Part shown: one piece after another, positions 7,301 through 12,996 of the stretch
How positions within the stretch are numbered: the first letter of the stretch is position 1
Layout: each line of letters opens with the position of its first letter
From: an uncultured Eubacteriales bacterium
GTDB taxonomy: Bacteria; Bacillota; Clostridia; Oscillospirales; Acutalibacteraceae
Reading direction: 5' to 3'
Assembly (NCBI GenBank): GCA_934726435.1
Contig: CAKVDR010000010.1
Location: forward strand, 1 to 14,796
Length of the DNA stretch: 14,796 nt
The notes under the pieces: model-generated
The model's input: the letters and a program-made list of their open reading frames with translations, nothing else
What the model was told of the DNA's origin: nothing
Database searches by the model: none
Position numbers and translations under genes: made by a program

Positions 7301-9768
7301 AAAAAAAGGATGATGGTGAATTCAGATATACTTTCTTCGTTTATAAAGTAAAAAATAATTCCAAGATTATATTCTCAAATGAAATTAACAAAATTATGTT
7401 GGATTTTGAAAACGCTGACGGAATGGAATTTTACGAGTGTTCAGGAAGCAAGGATGAGGGTAATTTAGCAGTGCTCGAAGATAAGAAAATTCAAGGTAAG
7501 ATTTCCTGCGCGTATGGAACAAAGTATAGTTTTGCGGTTAAAGCTTCTACGGGTTATGATTTGAGCAAATTTAAGCTTAAAGCAACCGTTGAAGGATCTG
7601 AGGCAATTGAAGAAAAACCTTCTTCGACTGAAGCTGAATTTGGTAATATGTTTAATGTTGATGCTGAGACTAATCCAAATTACAAAATTTACACTATTGT
7701 CAATAAAGATAAAAAAGATGTTACTGTTGAAAATGGTATTCAGAAGAGCACAACGATTTCAGGTTCTATAAATAAAGAATCAAAAACTGTAAATTTCAAA
7801 GTTCCTAAAAAATCTGGCGATGATGAATCCGCAGAACCTGTTCTTAAATATTTAGATGAACGGGGCGATGAAATTTCTTCAGTAAACGCAGAATATGGTT
7901 CAAATTTAACTTTCTCGGTAGAATTAAGCGAGAGATACAGCAATTCAAACATCACTGTTGAACTTTATAAAGACAATGAACTTATCGAAACTCTGCACAC
8001 TGTTTCAGGGCATTATAAAATAACGAATATAACAGAAAACTACACAGTGCAAGTTTCTGGTTGCACGATAAATAACTATTTCGTTAACTTCAGTAAAAGT
8101 GATTATATTGATTACACGATTGTTGAAAATGGCGAAGAGAAGGAAATGGATGACAATGTGGTAGTTCCTTATGGTAGCAGCTGCTATTTCAAAGTTAAAG
8201 AAAAAGAAGGCTATCAAATGGGCGAAAACACTGTAGTTCAAGCGACTTCTGCTTCAGGCCAAAAAGTAACCCTTGAAAAGAATTCTTTGGGTCAATATAA
8301 ACTCACTAATATTAAAGATAACTACACTATAACCGTTGAAAACATTGATGAGATATTTTATAATCTAAAATTCATTCCTATCGATGGCGTAACTTACTAC
8401 AATGAAGTTGGCTCAGTTATCACGGGTGACTTTAAAGTTGGCTATGGCAAAAATTTTGAATTTTCAATAAAAATAGATGATGCCCATTCAGAATCGATTC
8501 AAGGCGCTTATATTGTTACAAATGAAAGCGCTCAAAGCGAAGTTAAAATTCAAAAATTAGCTTCCGACAGATATTTGATTCAAGGAATAACTCAAGATGT
8601 GACGGTGAGAGTTGCGAATGTAAGTAAAAATAAATATACAGTCACATTGACGAAAGACGAAGGAATAGATTATTACAATAAAGATGGCAAAGTTATAACC
8701 GGCGAAAATGAAGTGGAATACGGCGAAAATTTAAGCTTTAAAGTTAACCTTTATCCGCTTTATGCAAATTCAAATATCAAAGTTATGCTCGGAAATCAAG
8801 AGCTTTCGGCTGATGATAATGAATTTTACACAGTTGAAACAGTAATTGAAAACAAAACCGTAACTGTTGTTGGAATAGGCAAAACTGATGTGGCCGAAGT
8901 TATTGAAACCATTAATTCACTCCCGACCGACATCAAAGATGACACCGATCTTGAGCAAATAATCCAAGCAGTGAGGGATTACAATGATTTAAGCGATGCT
9001 GAAAAATCAAGCGTTGGAAATTATTATGTTCTTGAGCAATTGCAAAAGAAAGTCGCGGATATCATTCACACCTATAATGGAGTGACTGCCGAAGGCCTTG
9101 ACTGGAACATAAAATTGATTGCAAACCCAATTGACACTGATATTGACGCTTGCACGAGAATTTATGGCAAACTTAACTCAGAATACATTCTTTCGCTTTA
9201 TGATGTTTACCTTTGGGATACTTTGACCGAGCGCAGATACACTCTGCCTGAAGGAAAAAGCGTTGTTATTCATCTTCCAACTCCTAACATGAATTATTTT
9301 GAAAATCCTTCGGGAATTCACGAAAATTCAGACGGAAAAATCAATTTCTTAACTCTTAACATGGGCAATTCCGTCACCTCGCTTGAAACTTCTTCTTTAA
9401 GCCCAATTGGAATAGTTGCAGATAGATCCATCCAGCCCGGAAGATCTTCTCTTATAGATGCAATCGACTCTAATGTTTCCATGCTTACGAATTACACTCT
9501 CGGAAGCATTGGTGGCTCAGGAAATAAGAAAGAGTCAAATTATTCCGGAAATAAAAATAATTCTTCAACGAGCTTTGATGAAGGCGAAGCCTTAACCGGT
9601 GGTTCAGATTCCGGAACAAACAAGTTTAGAAAGACCGATAACAGCACAACTCGTTTGGGAAGTGCACTTAAACTCATTTTGATTATCATGATTTTGCTTA
9701 TAATAATTGCAGTTATTTGGGCTTTGGTTAAAAAATATAAGGATAAATCCAAAAAAAGCAAAGAATAA
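1267..9768 (+). CDS. Giant secreted, membrane-anchored repeat protein
   Basis: Cell-surface protein of about 2833 residues; no precise function can be assigned, and adhesion or surface-layer roles are inference. The ATG at 1267 is preferred because GGTGG lies 5 nt upstream; an in-frame ATG at 1255 would add four residues. Order of parts: signal peptide with a likely cut after Ala38 (SNAAEA); beta-rich region to about residue 380; about 45 short Y-x-Y-D repeats (about residues 385-1264); beta-rich domain; a four-unit island of the same repeats (about 1497-1555); further beta-rich region; about six Ig-like repeats of 80-115 residues (about 1925-2538); a helical module with LSDAEKSSV; a GLDWNIKL-type module seen in many Firmicutes surface proteins; a Ser/Asn/Gly-rich linker; one membrane helix (about 2800-2822) and a Lys-rich tail. 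No LPXTG-like motif is visible. The reading frame is intact throughout. Confidence 0.95.
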   Translation: MNNKIFKKKSYFYFFGMLAFLLILACVGSFFVSNAAEAIPKERQVRINIIKNNAVSNNKIYQSSTSGEGTLVDNNYVDFKVDSSQDSRKIYLYIESDHGDREFSCNVKGEAKYYDKDDNALSATYSVNIINNKKKNIKVGSETLSSLNEFEVTLPKVDTSGKQHHVKLNLAFDTTNQKFTFDSIASNFDWVDKNDQFKLYESKEDTAKEITNGTVVFLDNNTKVYTFFVKPGDEFEDSLENATITATHSGKYTMENGNIENLTFNYNINRGKLDKDSYIEVTLELFNVKEENNSLKKNTENGITHDLTVALNFDISKNTRRKIIVKSVEDENVDLSDADNVDVKVAVPTHKNDELNWQDNYKLQLQSDGTFRIIDTETGEKISCEYDEVNKAFTGKDGVKYIYDPDTKKFEGYINGNLIDNYDYDEGKKTFIGRDGVKYTFNIVFKDDGSLYDYDGKTNSFTGKDGVVYTKTDDGKHFKDSTSTEIEYIYDETKKTFTDRNGVVYTYMEGIGKFKDNVPNEYAYDETNKTFTDKYGVVYTYDPDTKKFNGEYVYNETEKKFTGKDNIVYSGVSKTFSYDNNDVPVPYKGLVYLFITPTENGRYSGSIIVNEEDKTTGSKNKVISKDLNKFMASNGQFYGYDAVNKNFIGYDNKTYALDTIIKDDFDGKNDKTPLRKWDYNNNSFTSEIYEGENVIDTVTYTYDENTKKFKDNGNSYDYKERYFTGRNGVVYTYDENTKKFRDSYGAEHDYEYSSYYGGYFLRGRNDNMIYVYKEDTKKFEDSFRDTYFYNKRTFTDKNGVVYTYDEDNKQFTDPDGNSYTYDDTNKTFTNKDGVKYTCNIETKKVKDSDPAEYDFDEDTQSFVGKYCIKYTKFKDDDGKDKFKGDYTYFYDKTTESFIDRFGTVNIKSGDVFTDSDGKPYNYVHTSFTDSYYKKTYIYDPVSNQFKIPDSEVAYDYKYDEKGRKHFVTNGNVAYTYDPDNDQFKSLYSGLYGYKCKHLFFTGKDNVEYSLGTKILNFKDSSGVEYTYNENTNSFVGKDGVKYTYNKYTGQFEDSYGEKHDYNNEISFIYNIDVKGNESKYIYNETSKTFKDPNNNDDYEGRTCGYFFNGKYFINKYKNLVYFYDRNNNQFIDSKGNKYNCTYGSFEGKDHEQYTISRTALIFKDNNENKYDYDESTRSFKGKDGVTYTLNTVFRRSDGIPCEYNEESGEKTIKFSYPKDGNNKEELTYTFKDAFKKDDSKANSYIYDEKSKSFVDNSLNLKYNMMQYCEISDVLDDKTTIIVSGFKVHNLKLNVNFNGAPEGTKERITIWAKKRPTKDGEDYTYEQLTSSNNYTFSGIDANGFDCKIVAGSTAVNGDDIDLENLKYIFSRGISTSTDKIHYKTNKNGDNDDYRMLTVGKDNITNFNDDITLNISSVPYKTIGVCFHDALSDKKIEEVEKADAYASGSTAKISSFSSGQAWNFDLKFRDKYESGENITGEDKEVTVTKTLAADVYALCVYDEKTNSFTGKDGVVYTKNGNNFKDSDGTTYSYSGGKFTGKDGIVYTYNEKETAFLMGTPIKESKDISVNSSDGRTYTFSVPSDIRNYKKVVIAIKNIVDRRLPVQFKVKSSYINNSSKQLEDFKIEYIKPDRYGTVGSSNGIYNYTGQYKNGKWQDDDNWGVLTDGFTMGSDGDFLSSEYNKIIPYDGILVFRITLNGEQKAQYILNNDIKIVANGKVETTIVKLGEGEGKENECSCIQVVVSDNGSGIKEAMTGKTGSVSIGELKSSTKEVTFKFFDKSNNELTLDDTHAGNILEKVTAYRVSEDAFNGLTEDKLHSTRILYQCTRNSDEKVENVKNSYMLNYKSSGNVIALRTMAGIDVSEIACTITGESLADPITIDENNKKITVLDDNNGNIVAFKIPDDKINSYSPDNLVIKISGIDITRYKITLEGFKDQVGVERRLSSQSDFKEIKAEKETDTNLSFDIDYGEDFEIRITGTSKDSYEGLFNRISLGSNSALFLKEGTRSGGTALEKKDDGEFRYTFFVYKVKNNSKIIFSNEINKIMLDFENADGMEFYECSGSKDEGNLAVLEDKKIQGKISCAYGTKYSFAVKASTGYDLSKFKLKATVEGSEAIEEKPSSTEAEFGNMFNVDAETNPNYKIYTIVNKDKKDVTVENGIQKSTTISGSINKESKTVNFKVPKKSGDDESAEPVLKYLDERGDEISSVNAEYGSNLTFSVELSERYSNSNITVELYKDNELIETLHTVSGHYKITNITENYTVQVSGCTINNYFVNFSKSDYIDYTIVENGEEKEMDDNVVVPYGSSCYFKVKEKEGYQMGENTVVQATSASGQKVTLEKNSLGQYKLTNIKDNYTITVENIDEIFYNLKFIPIDGVTYYNEVGSVITGDFKVGYGKNFEFSIKIDDAHSESIQGAYIVTNESAQSEVKIQKLASDRYLIQGITQDVTVRVANVSKNKYTVTLTKDEGIDYYNKDGKVITGENEVEYGENLSFKVNLYPLYANSNIKVMLGNQELSADDNEFYTVETVIENKTVTVVGIGKTDVAEVIETINSLPTDIKDDTDLEQIIQAVRDYNDLSDAEKSSVGNYYVLEQLQKKVADIIHTYNGVTAEGLDWNIKLIANPIDTDIDACTRIYGKLNSEYILSLYDVYLWDTLTERRYTLPEGKSVVIHLPTPNMNYFENPSGIHENSDGKINFLTLNMGNSVTSLETSSLSPIGIVADRSIQPGRSSLIDAIDSNVSMLTNYTLGSIGGSGNKKESNYSGNKNNSSTSFDEGEALTGGSDSGTNKFRKTDNSTTRLGSALKLILIIMILLIIIAVIWALVKKYKDKSKKSKE
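2419..5060 (+). repeat. Array of about 45 YD-like repeats inside the giant protein
   Basis: Units of 13-27 residues (most often 17) each start with Y-x-Y-[DN], have a T-x-x-F core and end in a G-containing turn. Two flavours tend to alternate: one ends F-T-G-K-D-G-V and the other K-F-K-D-S-x-G, so the higher-order period is about 34-36 residues. The spacing and the YxYD start recall the YD repeats of Rhs and teneurin proteins, but the Gly that usually follows YD is replaced here by residues such as E-N-T. One non-repeat stretch interrupts the array near 3010-3175. The DNA itself is repetitive; for example, 3364-3399 and 3457-3492 differ at about two bases. Confidence 0.85.
5755..5930 (+). repeat. 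Second island of YD-like repeats
   Basis: Four units of the main array's repeat recur about 700 bp after it ends, between two non-repeat beta-rich stretches. The DNA at 5761-5815 matches 2626-2680 in the main array at 53 of 55 positions, so one was copied from the other or both from a recent common source. Confidence 0.85.
7039..8880 (+). repeat. About six tandem Ig-like extracellular modules
   Basis: Diverged protein modules of about 80-115 residues with the shared order: beta strand, an aromatic-rich turn (such as IDYYNKDG), a V-x-YG-x-x-x-x-F-x-V strand pair, Y-x-x-S-x-I/V, then G-x-Y-x-I-x-x-I and a terminal TV-x-V-x strand. Approximate starts are 7039, 7390, 7834, 8080, 8353 and 8632; the first two are the least certain. 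They resemble the InlB B-repeat or MucBP type of surface modules, but the exact family was not identified. Confidence 0.6.
9664..9732 (+). other. C-terminal membrane anchor of the giant protein
   Basis: About 23 hydrophobic residues (LILIIMILLIII and so on) are followed by a Lys-rich tail ending K-K-S-K-E. This is a stop-transfer anchor. The preceding linker lacks LPXTG, NPXTN or PPXTG motifs. Confidence 0.85.
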
Positions 9769-9774
9769 CGTAAA

Positions 9775-9835
9775 TTTAATTGAATTAAAGTATTGATAAC
9801 CATAAAATAAAATGTTATAATAAAGAATATTTCTT
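9775..9835. promoter_or_regulatory. Two inverted repeats flanking the xre promoter, possible operators
   Basis: TTTAATTGAATTAAA (9775-9789, 7-bp arms around one base) lies just upstream of the -35 box, and AAGAATATTTCTT (9823-9835, 5-bp arms) lies at the expected transcription start. Xre proteins often bind such sites in their own promoters. In DNA this AT-rich the repeats could be chance. Confidence 0.35.
9793..9821 (+). promoter_or_regulatory. Extended -10 promoter of the Xre regulator gene
   Basis: TTGATA (9793-9798), a 17-bp spacer and TATAAT (9816-9821), preceded by TGT as an extended -10. No terminator is visible between the giant gene and this promoter, so readthrough from upstream is also possible. 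Confidence 0.82.
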
Positions 9836-9849
9836 ATTATTAAAAAGAG

Positions 9850-10269
9850 GTGTTGGTTATCATTTCCAAAATACCGGGAATACTCAAAAAGCTTCGTTTG
9901 GATTGTGGATTCACTCAAGGCAAGGTTGCTGATTTCTTAGGTATAGACAGATCAACTTATTCTTACTATGAATCAGGGAAGATAAACCCTGACGTAAGAA
10001 CTATACTTAACCTTTCAAAAATCTATGGAGTTGATTACACTGAAATTTTAGATGCCGATGCTGAAATGGTATGTTCCGATTACGCTAAAAACGGTGGCAA
10101 GTCAAGTGATGACTGCATTAATGAGGATAAATACCTTAAGTATCAAGAAAAAAATATTTCGCTCGGCATCAAACTCCTTTCTAAGGAGTCGCGCGATGAA
10201 ATTTTAAAAGAGATTTCAAGCAAAATTAAAGAAGAAAAAAAAGCCAAAAAACCTAAAGATTGGTTTTAA
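9850..10269 (+). CDS. Xre-family helix-turn-helix transcriptional regulator
   Basis: Cytosolic DNA-binding regulator of up to 139 residues. The N-terminal HTH_3 domain spans about residues 8-65: ILKKLRLDCGFTQGKVADFL, then GIDRSTYSYYESGKINPD as the recognition helix region, then a third and fourth helix. The C-terminal half is charged, with no recognised domain, and ends in a Lys-rich tail. The start is uncertain. GTG 9850 and TTG 9853 are the only standard start codons after the in-frame TAA at 9841-9843, yet the ribosome site AGAGGTG overlaps the first and lies against the second. ATC 9859 or ATT 9862 would have better spacing. It follows the giant surface gene on the same strand and could regulate it or itself, which is inference. 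It converges with the carboxypeptidase gene, with 2 nt between the stops. Confidence 0.9.
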   Translation: MLVIISKIPGILKKLRLDCGFTQGKVADFLGIDRSTYSYYESGKINPDVRTILNLSKIYGVDYTEILDADAEMVCSDYAKNGGKSSDDCINEDKYLKYQEKNISLGIKLLSKESRDEILKEISSKIKEEKKAKKPKDWF

Positions 10270-10273
10270 GGCT
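10235..10273 (-). terminator. Intrinsic terminator of the fba-dac operon, inside the xre 3' end
   Basis: Read on the minus strand just after the carboxypeptidase stop: AGCC, two unpaired bases, AAAACC, an 8-nt loop, GGTTTT, two unpaired bases, GGCT, then a run of seven to eight T. On the plus strand the same bases encode the last residues and stop of the Xre regulator. No T run follows on the plus strand, so it works mainly for the minus-strand operon. Confidence 0.75.
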
Positions 10274-11411
10274 AGAGTTTTAAAAAGCTTACAGTAAGTT
10301 TCTTTAAAAGTTTTGAAAAATTCTTTTTATCCACACTGTCGTGAGTAATAACATCAGAAATACAAACGATCTCATTACCCTGGCGGTAAATAATTTCACC
10401 GACCTTTTTTCCTCGGATTACAGGTGCTTCAAGTTTTTCATCAAGCACTAATTCCGGGGAAACTTTTTCTTTGTTTTTATTAGCTACAAGAAAGTTTTCA
10501 CTTTTAATAACCGAAAGCTCAACTTTGCTTTCTATTCCATTTTCAACTTTTAAATATTTAGGCACCTCAAAAGGAGGAGGACTCGAAAGGCTATATTCTG
10601 AAAAACCATAATCAAGAAGTTTTTTTATTTCAAAGTTTCTTTCTTTAACGTCCTTGCAACCGAGAACCACTGCAATCAAGCTCATTTTGTTCTTTTCTGA
10701 GCAAATGCAGGCGCAGCTCCCGGCCTCTTTTGAAGTGCCTGTTTTTATTCCCGTCGTCCCGGGGTAAAGTTTTATTAGCTTATTCGTGTTTACTATTTGG
10801 GTTTTGCCATCCCTAATGTGATCTATCCACTTTGAGGTGTAATCGCCGGCTTTTTCACATTCAAGAAGTGCTTTTGCCATGAATGCAATGTCGTGTGCCG
10901 TGCTTACGTTACCGTCGATGTCTTCTGCTATGCAATTTTTGAATATCGTGCTTTTTAGATTATATTTCGAAGCGTAGTTATTCATTTCTTGCATGAATTT
11001 ACCTTCGTTGCCAGAAATATGATCCGCCAGCGCTATGCAAGCATCATCAGCCGAAACCATCGCGATTGCTTTTATTAAATCTTCTGTTTTCACGGTTTCG
11101 CCCTGCTTAAGCCAAATGTTTGAGCCGCTTGTGCGAGGAATTTCTTTGTTTATGGTTACTTTGCTATTGAAATCTTTAATCATGTCAAACGCTATGAGCA
11201 AATTCATCATTTTCATGAGTGATGCCGTGTAGCGTACTTCCGAAGGATTTTTTTCGAATAAAATCTTCCCGCTTTTGCTGTCTATCAATATCGCCGAAGG
11301 AGCCGAAACATCAAATTCTTCGCCGGTTTCTTCATTTGCGGAAATAGTTAAAGGGTAAAAAAGAAAAATCAGGGAAACGATTATGGTGGACAAAATAACC
11401 TTAAGTTTCAT
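10272..11411 (-). CDS. dac: D-alanyl-D-alanine carboxypeptidase (penicillin-binding protein, S11 family)
   Basis: Exported serine peptidase that trims the terminal D-Ala from peptidoglycan pentapeptides, limiting cross-linking. It has 379 residues. The signal peptide likely ends at ISA (residue 25). The active site shows S-L-M-K (Ser64 nucleophile, Lys67) and K-T-G (223-225), but the second motif is S-A-D (120-122) where the family normally has S-x-N. From about residue 277 comes the beta-rich PBP5 C-terminal domain, and a short amphipathic end (KLLKKLTVSFLKL) could lie on the membrane. The ATG follows a GAGGT site at good distance. It lies 30 nt downstream of fba and is probably cotranscribed with it, an unusual pairing of glycolysis and cell-wall genes. 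DacA, DacB or DacF orthology is not resolved. Confidence 0.94.
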   Translation of the reverse strand: MKLKVILSTIIVSLIFLFYPLTISANEETGEEFDVSAPSAILIDSKSGKILFEKNPSEVRYTASLMKMMNLLIAFDMIKDFNSKVTINKEIPRTSGSNIWLKQGETVKTEDLIKAIAMVSADDACIALADHISGNEGKFMQEMNNYASKYNLKSTIFKNCIAEDIDGNVSTAHDIAFMAKALLECEKAGDYTSKWIDHIRDGKTQIVNTNKLIKLYPGTTGIKTGTSKEAGSCACICSEKNKMSLIAVVLGCKDVKERNFEIKKLLDYGFSEYSLSSPPPFEVPKYLKVENGIESKVELSVIKSENFLVANKNKEKVSPELVLDEKLEAPVIRGKKVGEIIYRQGNEIVCISDVITHDSVDKKNFSKLLKKLTVSFLKL

Positions 11412-11441
11412 TTTAAAACCTCGCTTAGAAATTGTTATTTT

Positions 11442-12377
11442 TTAAGCTTTAAAAGCGCATCCCATAACGTCTTTTATTTTGTGTTTAACGAGGTTTTTGA
11501 TTGCTGTTCTTGCTTCTGAAAGGTAACCTCTTGGGTCGAATTTTTCAGGGTTTTCTACGAAATATTTTCTCACAGCGCCTGTCATTGCGAGCCTCAAATC
11601 AGAGTCAACATTTATTTTGCAAACTGCTTTTTTAGCAGCTATACTGAGCTGATCTTCCGGGATTCCTTTCGCACCGTCCAGGTTTCCTCCAAATTTATTT
11701 ACTTCTTCCACTAAGTTTGGTAAAACGCTTGAAGCACCGTGAAGAACTATCGGCAAACCGGGGCATAAAGTTTCGATTTTTTCAAGTATATCGAACCTAA
11801 GCTCAGGGGTTTGGCTTGGTTTGAATTTGTAAGCTCCGTGGCTCGTTCCAATTGCTATTGCTAAGGAATCAATTTCGGTTTTTTCGAAAAAGTCTTTTGC
11901 TTGCTCAGGGTCGGTGTAAAATGATTTATACGGCGGGACGCACACTTCATCTTCTATTCCGGCGAGACTTCCGAGCTCTGCTTCCACTGTTACGCCGTAT
12001 TTGTGAGCATATCTTGCAACTTTAAGGCTCAGCTCGGCGTTTTCTTCATAGCTAAGGCTCGAGCCGTCAATCATAACGGAAGTAAAGCCGCTGTCGATAC
12101 ACTCTTTGCAAATTTCAAAAGAATTCCCGTGGTCAAGATGAAGCGCTATGGGAATATCCGTTGACATTTCAGCAGCTTCTACAAGTTTTCTTAAATAGTT
12201 CATTCCAGCGTACTTTCTAGCTCCTGCAGAAGCCTGAAGAATAAGCGGCGAAGACATTTCGTTTGCGGCCTCGGTCACCGCTTGGATTATTTCCATGTTA
12301 TTTACATTAAATGCTCCAACAGCATAGTTTCCTTCATATGCTTTTTTAAGCATTTCTTTTGTGTTTACTAAACTCAT
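11442..12377 (-). CDS. fba: Fructose-1,6-bisphosphate aldolase, class II
   Basis: Zinc-dependent cytosolic aldolase that splits fructose 1,6-bisphosphate into glyceraldehyde 3-phosphate and dihydroxyacetone phosphate in glycolysis, and works in reverse in gluconeogenesis. It has 311 residues. Visible motifs are HLDHG (80-84; catalytic Asp82, zinc ligand His83), VEAELG around Glu134, GTSHG with His180, LHGASS with His213, and NVDSD (256-260) in the phosphate-binding loop. The LHGASS form with an insert before NVDSD matches the ~307-residue subtype (Helicobacter type) rather than the 285-residue Bacillus FbaA. The ATG follows AGAGGTG with a 5-nt gap. It is the first gene of an operon with dac. 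A tagatose-bisphosphate aldolase role is less likely but not excluded. Confidence 0.96.
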   Translation of the reverse strand: MSLVNTKEMLKKAYEGNYAVGAFNVNNMEIIQAVTEAANEMSSPLILQASAGARKYAGMNYLRKLVEAAEMSTDIPIALHLDHGNSFEICKECIDSGFTSVMIDGSSLSYEENAELSLKVARYAHKYGVTVEAELGSLAGIEDEVCVPPYKSFYTDPEQAKDFFEKTEIDSLAIAIGTSHGAYKFKPSQTPELRFDILEKIETLCPGLPIVLHGASSVLPNLVEEVNKFGGNLDGAKGIPEDQLSIAAKKAVCKINVDSDLRLAMTGAVRKYFVENPEKFDPRGYLSEARTAIKNLVKHKIKDVMGCAFKA

Positions 12378-12420
12378 AATTGCACCTCTAAAATATTTTT
12401 AACTGTTCTTATGCAAATAT

Positions 12421-12450
12421 ATATTATTATAATTATGTCTGTTTTGTCAA
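12421..12450 (-). promoter_or_regulatory. Sigma-A promoter of the fba-dac operon
   Basis: On the minus strand, TTGACA (12450-12445), an 18-bp spacer and TAATAT (12426-12421). It lies 43 nt before the fba start codon and is back to back with the tRNA promoter. Confidence 0.7.
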
Positions 12451-12471
12451 AATATAATTTCAAATTTTGTA

Positions 12472-12500
12472 TTGACTTAATTTTTGTTTTGGTGTAATAT
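12472..12500 (+). promoter_or_regulatory. Sigma-A promoter of tRNA-Thr
   Basis: TTGACT (12472-12477), a 17-bp spacer and TAATAT (12495-12500). The -10 box ends 15 nt before the mature tRNA 5' end, as expected for a tRNA transcript with a very short leader. Confidence 0.82.
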
Positions 12501-12515
12501 TTTTTTAGTTTGGTT

Positions 12516-12591
12516 GCTACTGTGGCTCAGTTGGTAGAGCAGCTGATTCGTAATCAGCAGGTCGGCGGTTCGAGTCCGCCCAGTAGCTCCA
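12516..12591 (+). tRNA. tRNA-Thr (anticodon CGT)
   Basis: Complete 76-nt cloverleaf: acceptor stem GCTACTG with CAGTAGC, D arm GCTCAGTTGGTAGAGC, anticodon stem GCTGA with TCAGC around loop TTCGTAA, 5-nt variable loop AGGTC, T stem GGCGG with CCGCC around TTCGAGT, discriminator T and an encoded CCA. Anticodon CGT (12549-12551) reads the Thr codon ACG. All stems pair fully. Confidence 0.97.
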
Positions 12592-12727
12592 TTAAAAATC
12601 CAGTATTTAAGCCAAATTTGAGTTTTGTACACATGGGATTATTTCCTTAAAATTCCAGTTTAACACCAATTTTGACATCAACTATAATGAAAATAAATAT
12701 TTAAATGTATAAAAATCGCTTTAAAAT

Positions 12728-12773
12728 ACTTTTAATCCGGTTGACCGGGGTTTGAGTTCCCGATGGTTCAACA
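12728..12773 (+). pseudogene. Decayed 3' half of a tRNA-Lys (TTT), possible attachment-site remnant
   Basis: The stretch keeps exact tRNA spacing from the anticodon loop onward: loop CTTTTAA (12729-12735, anticodon TTT), 5 nt for the stem 3' strand, 5-nt variable loop, T arm CGGGG-TTTGAGT-TCCCG (12746-12762), 7-nt acceptor strand ATGGTTC, discriminator A and ACA in place of CCA. The 5' half is absent: the upstream bases form no D arm, acceptor strand or matching anticodon stem. The T loop has T where C56 is invariant, and the G53-C61 pair has become G-T. It is therefore not a working tRNA. Its extent, anticodon loop to 3' end, is what tRNA-targeting integrases typically use and duplicate. Confidence 0.65.
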
Positions 12774-12783
12774 TATTTGATAG

Positions 12784-12826
12784 AATCTTTTGAATCTAGT
12801 TTTAGGTTTGAAGGATTTTTTATTTT
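12784..12826 (+). terminator. Intrinsic terminator downstream of the tRNA genes
   Basis: A 14-bp stem (12784-12797 with 12804-12817, four G-U pairs) closes the loop AGTTTT and is followed by a T-rich tract to 12826. It would end transcripts from the tRNA-Thr promoter and lies just after the tRNA-Lys remnant. Confidence 0.65.
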
Positions 12827-12996
12827 AGTTTTAAAATTATAAATATTATTTAAATATAACAGCAATCATAAAATGTTATTATTTTTGTATAAAATTTTAA
12901 ATTACTCCTTGCTTTTTTATCAGTATATTATAATGACCGTTGTAGAATATTCATGAGATTCTGCAAAATAAATTTGAATTTTAGGAGGAATTGTTT

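Larger units (their letters stand above)
12592..12996. other. AT-rich intergenic region between tRNA-Thr and the 91-residue gene
   Basis: About 400 bp without a protein gene. It holds the tRNA-Lys 3'-half remnant and the terminator listed separately. Further right is a -10-like TATAAT at 12929-12934 that might serve the next gene, but no good -35 box stands at normal distance (TTGCTT at 12909 is only 14 bp away). Bases 12592-12720 show no recognisable structure. Confidence 0.6.

Noticed and set aside
12668..12685. Promoter suggested by TTGACA and TATAAT near 12670-12685
   Set aside because: The two hexamers are only 5 bp apart, far below the 15-19 bp needed, and no good -10 box stands at the right distance.
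12728..12773. A working tRNA-Lys gene
   Set aside because: The D arm, 5' acceptor strand and matching anticodon stem are missing, and invariant T-arm bases are changed.
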